Shown: piece by piece, positions 6,638 to 8,859 of the stretch
Position numbering within the stretch: the stretch's first letter is position 1
How the letters are laid out: every line of letters begins with the position of its first letter
Source: Lachnospiraceae bacterium
GTDB lineage: Bacteria > Bacillota > Clostridia > Lachnospirales > Lachnospiraceae
Assembly: GCA_022790905.1 (NCBI GenBank)
Contig: JAAVYC010000048.1
Location: 1-8,859 of the forward strand
Reading direction: 5' to 3'
DNA: 8,859 nt
Notes under the pieces: model-generated
Told to the model about the DNA's origin: nothing
Databases searched by the model: none
The model's input: only the letters and a program-made list of their open reading frames with translations
Made by a program: the position numbers and the translations under genes

Positions 6638-7969
6638 TTATTCCTCTGATGTTTGACTTTTTAAAAATGTTAAATGCTCTTTTATCTTCTTTTCATAACC
6701 AATCTCTGTCGGTTTATAAAAGACTTCCTCTTTTAAAGCGTCCGGCAAATATTGTTGTTTTACATAGTGATTTGGATAATCATGCGCATAGAGATATCCC
6801 ATGCCATGTCCTAATTTCCCACTTCCTTTATAGTGGGAATCCTGCAAATGAACCGGTATCGGTGCAGTCTCTTTTTCTCTGACACAGGAGAAAGCCTGCT
6901 CTATCGCTTTACAGGATGCATTACTCTTTGGCGCCGAGGCAAGATATGTTACTGCCTGTGCTAAAATAATCTGTGCCTCTGGCATCCCCACACGCTCTAC
7001 CGCCTGTGCGGCCGATACCGCTACCGTTAAAGCATTTGGATCGGCATTTCCAACATCCTCCGAGGCGCTAATCATCATTCTTCTCGCAATAAACTTGATA
7101 TCCTCTCCGGCATACAACATTCTTGCCAGATAATAGACTGCCGCATCGGGGTCAGAACCGCGAATACTTTTGATAAATGCAGAGATCGTATCATAGTGCT
7201 GATCTCCCATTTTATCATAGCGGACTGCCCTTTTTTGGATACACTCCTGCGCCACATCCAGGGTAATATGAATCAATCCGTCTGCGCTTCGCTCTGTCGT
7301 TAGAACACCCAGTTCAATTGCCGTCAATGCCGTTCTGGCATCCCCGTTGCTGATATCTGCCAAAAATTCTTCCGCTTCCGACTCCAAGCAAACATCGTAA
7401 TTCCCCATGCCTCTTTCTTTATCTGTAACAGCGCGCTTTAAAAGAATCCGGATATCTCCTTTTTCCAGGGTTTTCAACTCAAAGATCACAGACCTGGACA
7501 ATAGGGCGCCATTGACTTCAAAATAGGGATTCTCCGTCGTAGCTCCAATCAGGATCACTGTTCCGTCCTCCACAAAGGGAAGAAGATAATCTTGCTGCCC
7601 TTTATTGAACCGGTGTATCTCATCGATAAACAGAATCGTTTTCTTTCCATACATTCCCTGATTGTTTTTCGCCTGCTCAATAACCTGTTCCATATCTTTT
7701 TTTCCAGAAGAGGTCGCATTGATTGACAAAAATTCTGCCTTTGTCGTATGCGCGATTACCTTTGCAAGCGTAGTCTTTCCCGTTCCCGGAGGCCCATAAA
7801 AGACAATGGAACTCAACTTGTCTGCCTTGATCGCCCGATACAACAATTTATCTTTTCCGATAATATGCTGTTGACCGACGACCTCTTCTAATGTTTTCGG
7901 TCTCAAACGACTCGCAAGCGGTGACTCATTTTGCATATTTTGTTCTCTCATGTATTCAAATAAATCCAT
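6638..7969 (-). CDS. rarA: Replication-associated recombination protein A (RarA/MgsA AAA+ ATPase)
   Basis: RarA is a AAA+ ATPase related to clamp-loader subunits and RuvB that acts at stalled replication forks and gaps. Counting from the ATG at 7969, the 443-residue protein shows the family start MDLFEYMREQ...SPLASRLRP, the VVGQQHIIG block, Walker A GPPGTGKTT (about 59-67), Walker B LFIDE (D116, E117) followed by IHRFNK, sensor 1 ATTENP (143-148) and an SR arginine-finger region near 158-159. After these come the MgsA C-terminal helical domain (DTISAFIKSIRGSDPDAAVY) and the GYLYAHDYPNHYVKQQYLP tail. Length is normal. A GTG at 7978 is in frame, but it lies inside the AAGGTG ribosome-binding site, which is 6 nt from the ATG at 7969; the ATG is therefore preferred. 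It has its own promoter at 7992-8020 and is followed closely by the aminotransferase gene. Confidence 0.95.
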   Translation of the reverse strand: MDLFEYMREQNMQNESPLASRLRPKTLEEVVGQQHIIGKDKLLYRAIKADKLSSIVFYGPPGTGKTTLAKVIAHTTKAEFLSINATSSGKKDMEQVIEQAKNNQGMYGKKTILFIDEIHRFNKGQQDYLLPFVEDGTVILIGATTENPYFEVNGALLSRSVIFELKTLEKGDIRILLKRAVTDKERGMGNYDVCLESEAEEFLADISNGDARTALTAIELGVLTTERSADGLIHITLDVAQECIQKRAVRYDKMGDQHYDTISAFIKSIRGSDPDAAVYYLARMLYAGEDIKFIARRMMISASEDVGNADPNALTVAVSAAQAVERVGMPEAQIILAQAVTYLASAPKSNASCKAIEQAFSCVREKETAPIPVHLQDSHYKGSGKLGHGMGYLYAHDYPNHYVKQQYLPDALKEEVFYKPTEIGYEKKIKEHLTFLKSQTSEE

Positions 7970-7991
7970 CTTTCTCACCTTATCCCTATAG

Positions 7992-8020
7992 AATATACAT
8001 CATTTTGCAAGTCGAATCAA
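7992..8020 (-). promoter_or_regulatory. Sigma-A-like promoter for rarA
   Basis: On the minus strand TTGATT (8015-8020) and TATATT (7992-7997) are separated by 17 bp. A start near 7985 would give a leader of about 15 nt that still holds the AAGGTG ribosome-binding site. This suggests rarA and the aminotransferase gene form a transcription unit separate from the deacetylase gene upstream. Confidence 0.5.
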
Positions 8021-8074
8021 CAAAAATTTCATTTTTTGTGAAATTTATATCAAGATTTCTGCCCGGAAAGATGT

Positions 8075-8794
8075 CTATTCAAACAGAATTTCCTCTACCG
8101 TCACAAATTCATAGCCATCCTTCTTTAATTGATCCACAATCGCGAGCGCTGCTTTCACACTGCTCTCTGAGGCATCGTGCAACAGGATAATATCATTCTC
8201 CTCTACGTCCTTGACCACCTTACTGACAATTTTAGAAGAACTTCCGCAGCACCAATCTAAAGGATCCACATTCCAGAGCACTGTAATCATATCCTTTGCA
8301 CTCGCACTCTCCTTTGGCTCATTCCCAAATGGAGGGCGCAAATATTCCGGATATTCCCCTGTAATCTGATGGAGCAACTCGTTTGTCTTTTTAATCTGAT
8401 TTTCCGCATCCGTTGCTGAAAGTGTCGCCAGATTGACATGGTCATAAGAATGATTCCCTATCACATGACCCTCTTTGTGCATCTTCTTTACAACGTCTGG
8501 ATAGAGGGCAACTTGTTTTCCCAATAAAAAAAAGGTTGCTTTCACATCCCTTTCTTTTAGCCCGTCCAAAAGCTTCTTTGTATATTCCGGATCCGGGCCG
8601 TCGTCAAATGTAAGAGCAACTTTCTTTTTCTGCGAATCTTCCGCTGCCGGCTCCGCTTTCACATTGTCACTCTGCGTCGATATCAGTCTTCCCTCTTCCT
8701 TTATTTCCATTAATCTGACTGTTAAAACTTTAAACGCCAAAACAGTAAGAATCAATAAATTCAAACAAAACAACAATTTTGCAGCCTTTTTCAT
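8075..8794 (-). CDS. Membrane-anchored polysaccharide deacetylase (NodB/CE4 family)
   Basis: This 239-residue protein starts with a basic MKKAAK and a hydrophobic stretch (about 7-27), probably an uncleaved signal anchor. A charged linker (about 30-57) follows, then a compact NodB domain. All five CE4 motifs are visible: TFDDGP (62-67, catalytic D64 and metal D65), HSYDH (115-119, metal-binding H115 and H119), RPPFG (153-157), DPLDW (177-181) and LLHD (204-207, H206). It is predicted to act outside the membrane, removing acetyl groups from peptidoglycan or another N-acetylated glycan, as related peptidoglycan or chitooligosaccharide deacetylases do. The exact substrate cannot be told from sequence. 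All catalytic residues are present, so it is likely active. The ATG at 8794 has GGAG 5 nt upstream. The 65 bp beyond it to the window edge hold no gene and no clear promoter. Confidence 0.9.
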   Translation of the reverse strand: MKKAAKLLFCLNLLILTVLAFKVLTVRLMEIKEEGRLISTQSDNVKAEPAAEDSQKKKVALTFDDGPDPEYTKKLLDGLKERDVKATFFLLGKQVALYPDVVKKMHKEGHVIGNHSYDHVNLATLSATDAENQIKKTNELLHQITGEYPEYLRPPFGNEPKESASAKDMITVLWNVDPLDWCCGSSSKIVSKVVKDVEENDIILLHDASESSVKAALAIVDQLKKDGYEFVTVEEILFE

Positions 8795-8859
8795 AATTAC
8801 TCCATGATTTCTTTTTGTAAAATTCTATGCCGCAAAATTTCCACTTATGTTTTATCTAA

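Noticed and set aside
8024..8046. Inverted repeat AAATTTCA...TGAAATTT between the deacetylase and rarA genes
   Set aside because: The 8-bp stem is almost pure AT and has no proper trailing T run, so it is a poor candidate for a rho-independent terminator. It may be chance in AT-rich DNA.

Overview
The window looks like low-to-moderate GC Firmicutes DNA, most likely from a gut Lachnospiraceae-type Clostridium. The basis is AT-rich intergenic DNA, strong purine-rich Shine-Dalgarno sites, sigma-A-like promoters and the style of the RarA, aminotransferase and NodB-family proteins. No rRNA, tRNA, CRISPR array, transposase or integrase gene was seen. All genes but one lie on the minus strand, so the layout is described from the right edge leftwards.

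Right half (8794 down to 5046): ordinary chromosomal genes. These are a membrane-anchored NodB-family polysaccharide deacetylase, the replication-recombination ATPase RarA/MgsA with its own promoter, a class I/II PLP-dependent aminotransferase (subgroup Ic, PF12897 type) 13 nt behind rarA, and a 66-residue LexA-like winged-helix protein. A strong bidirectional hairpin terminator (5013-5043) closes this block.

Middle (5020 down to 3032): a two-gene insert flanked by a direct repeat. A HAD-fold 5'(3')-deoxyribonucleotidase-like gene (minus) converges with a Sel1-repeat protein gene (plus). The Sel1 gene appears to carry a -1 frameshift at about codon 7. About 80 bp just upstream of the nucleotidase gene is repeated just upstream of brxA. 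In both copies the repeat supplies an extended -10 promoter and a Shine-Dalgarno site, and it aligns ATG to ATG.

Left third (3034 down to 1): the start of a type 1-like BREX phage-defence operon. The order is brxA, brxB, then the N-terminal half of pglX, which runs off the left edge. The usual brxC ATPase gene is absent between brxB and pglX, and the brxB-pglX junction is clean, with the pglX ribosome-binding site overlapping the brxB stop. Either brxC lies outside the window or this is an unusual or reduced BREX layout. The shared promoter-leader suggests that the nucleotidase and the BREX operon could be co-expressed, and that the middle cassette could be gained or lost by recombination between the repeats.
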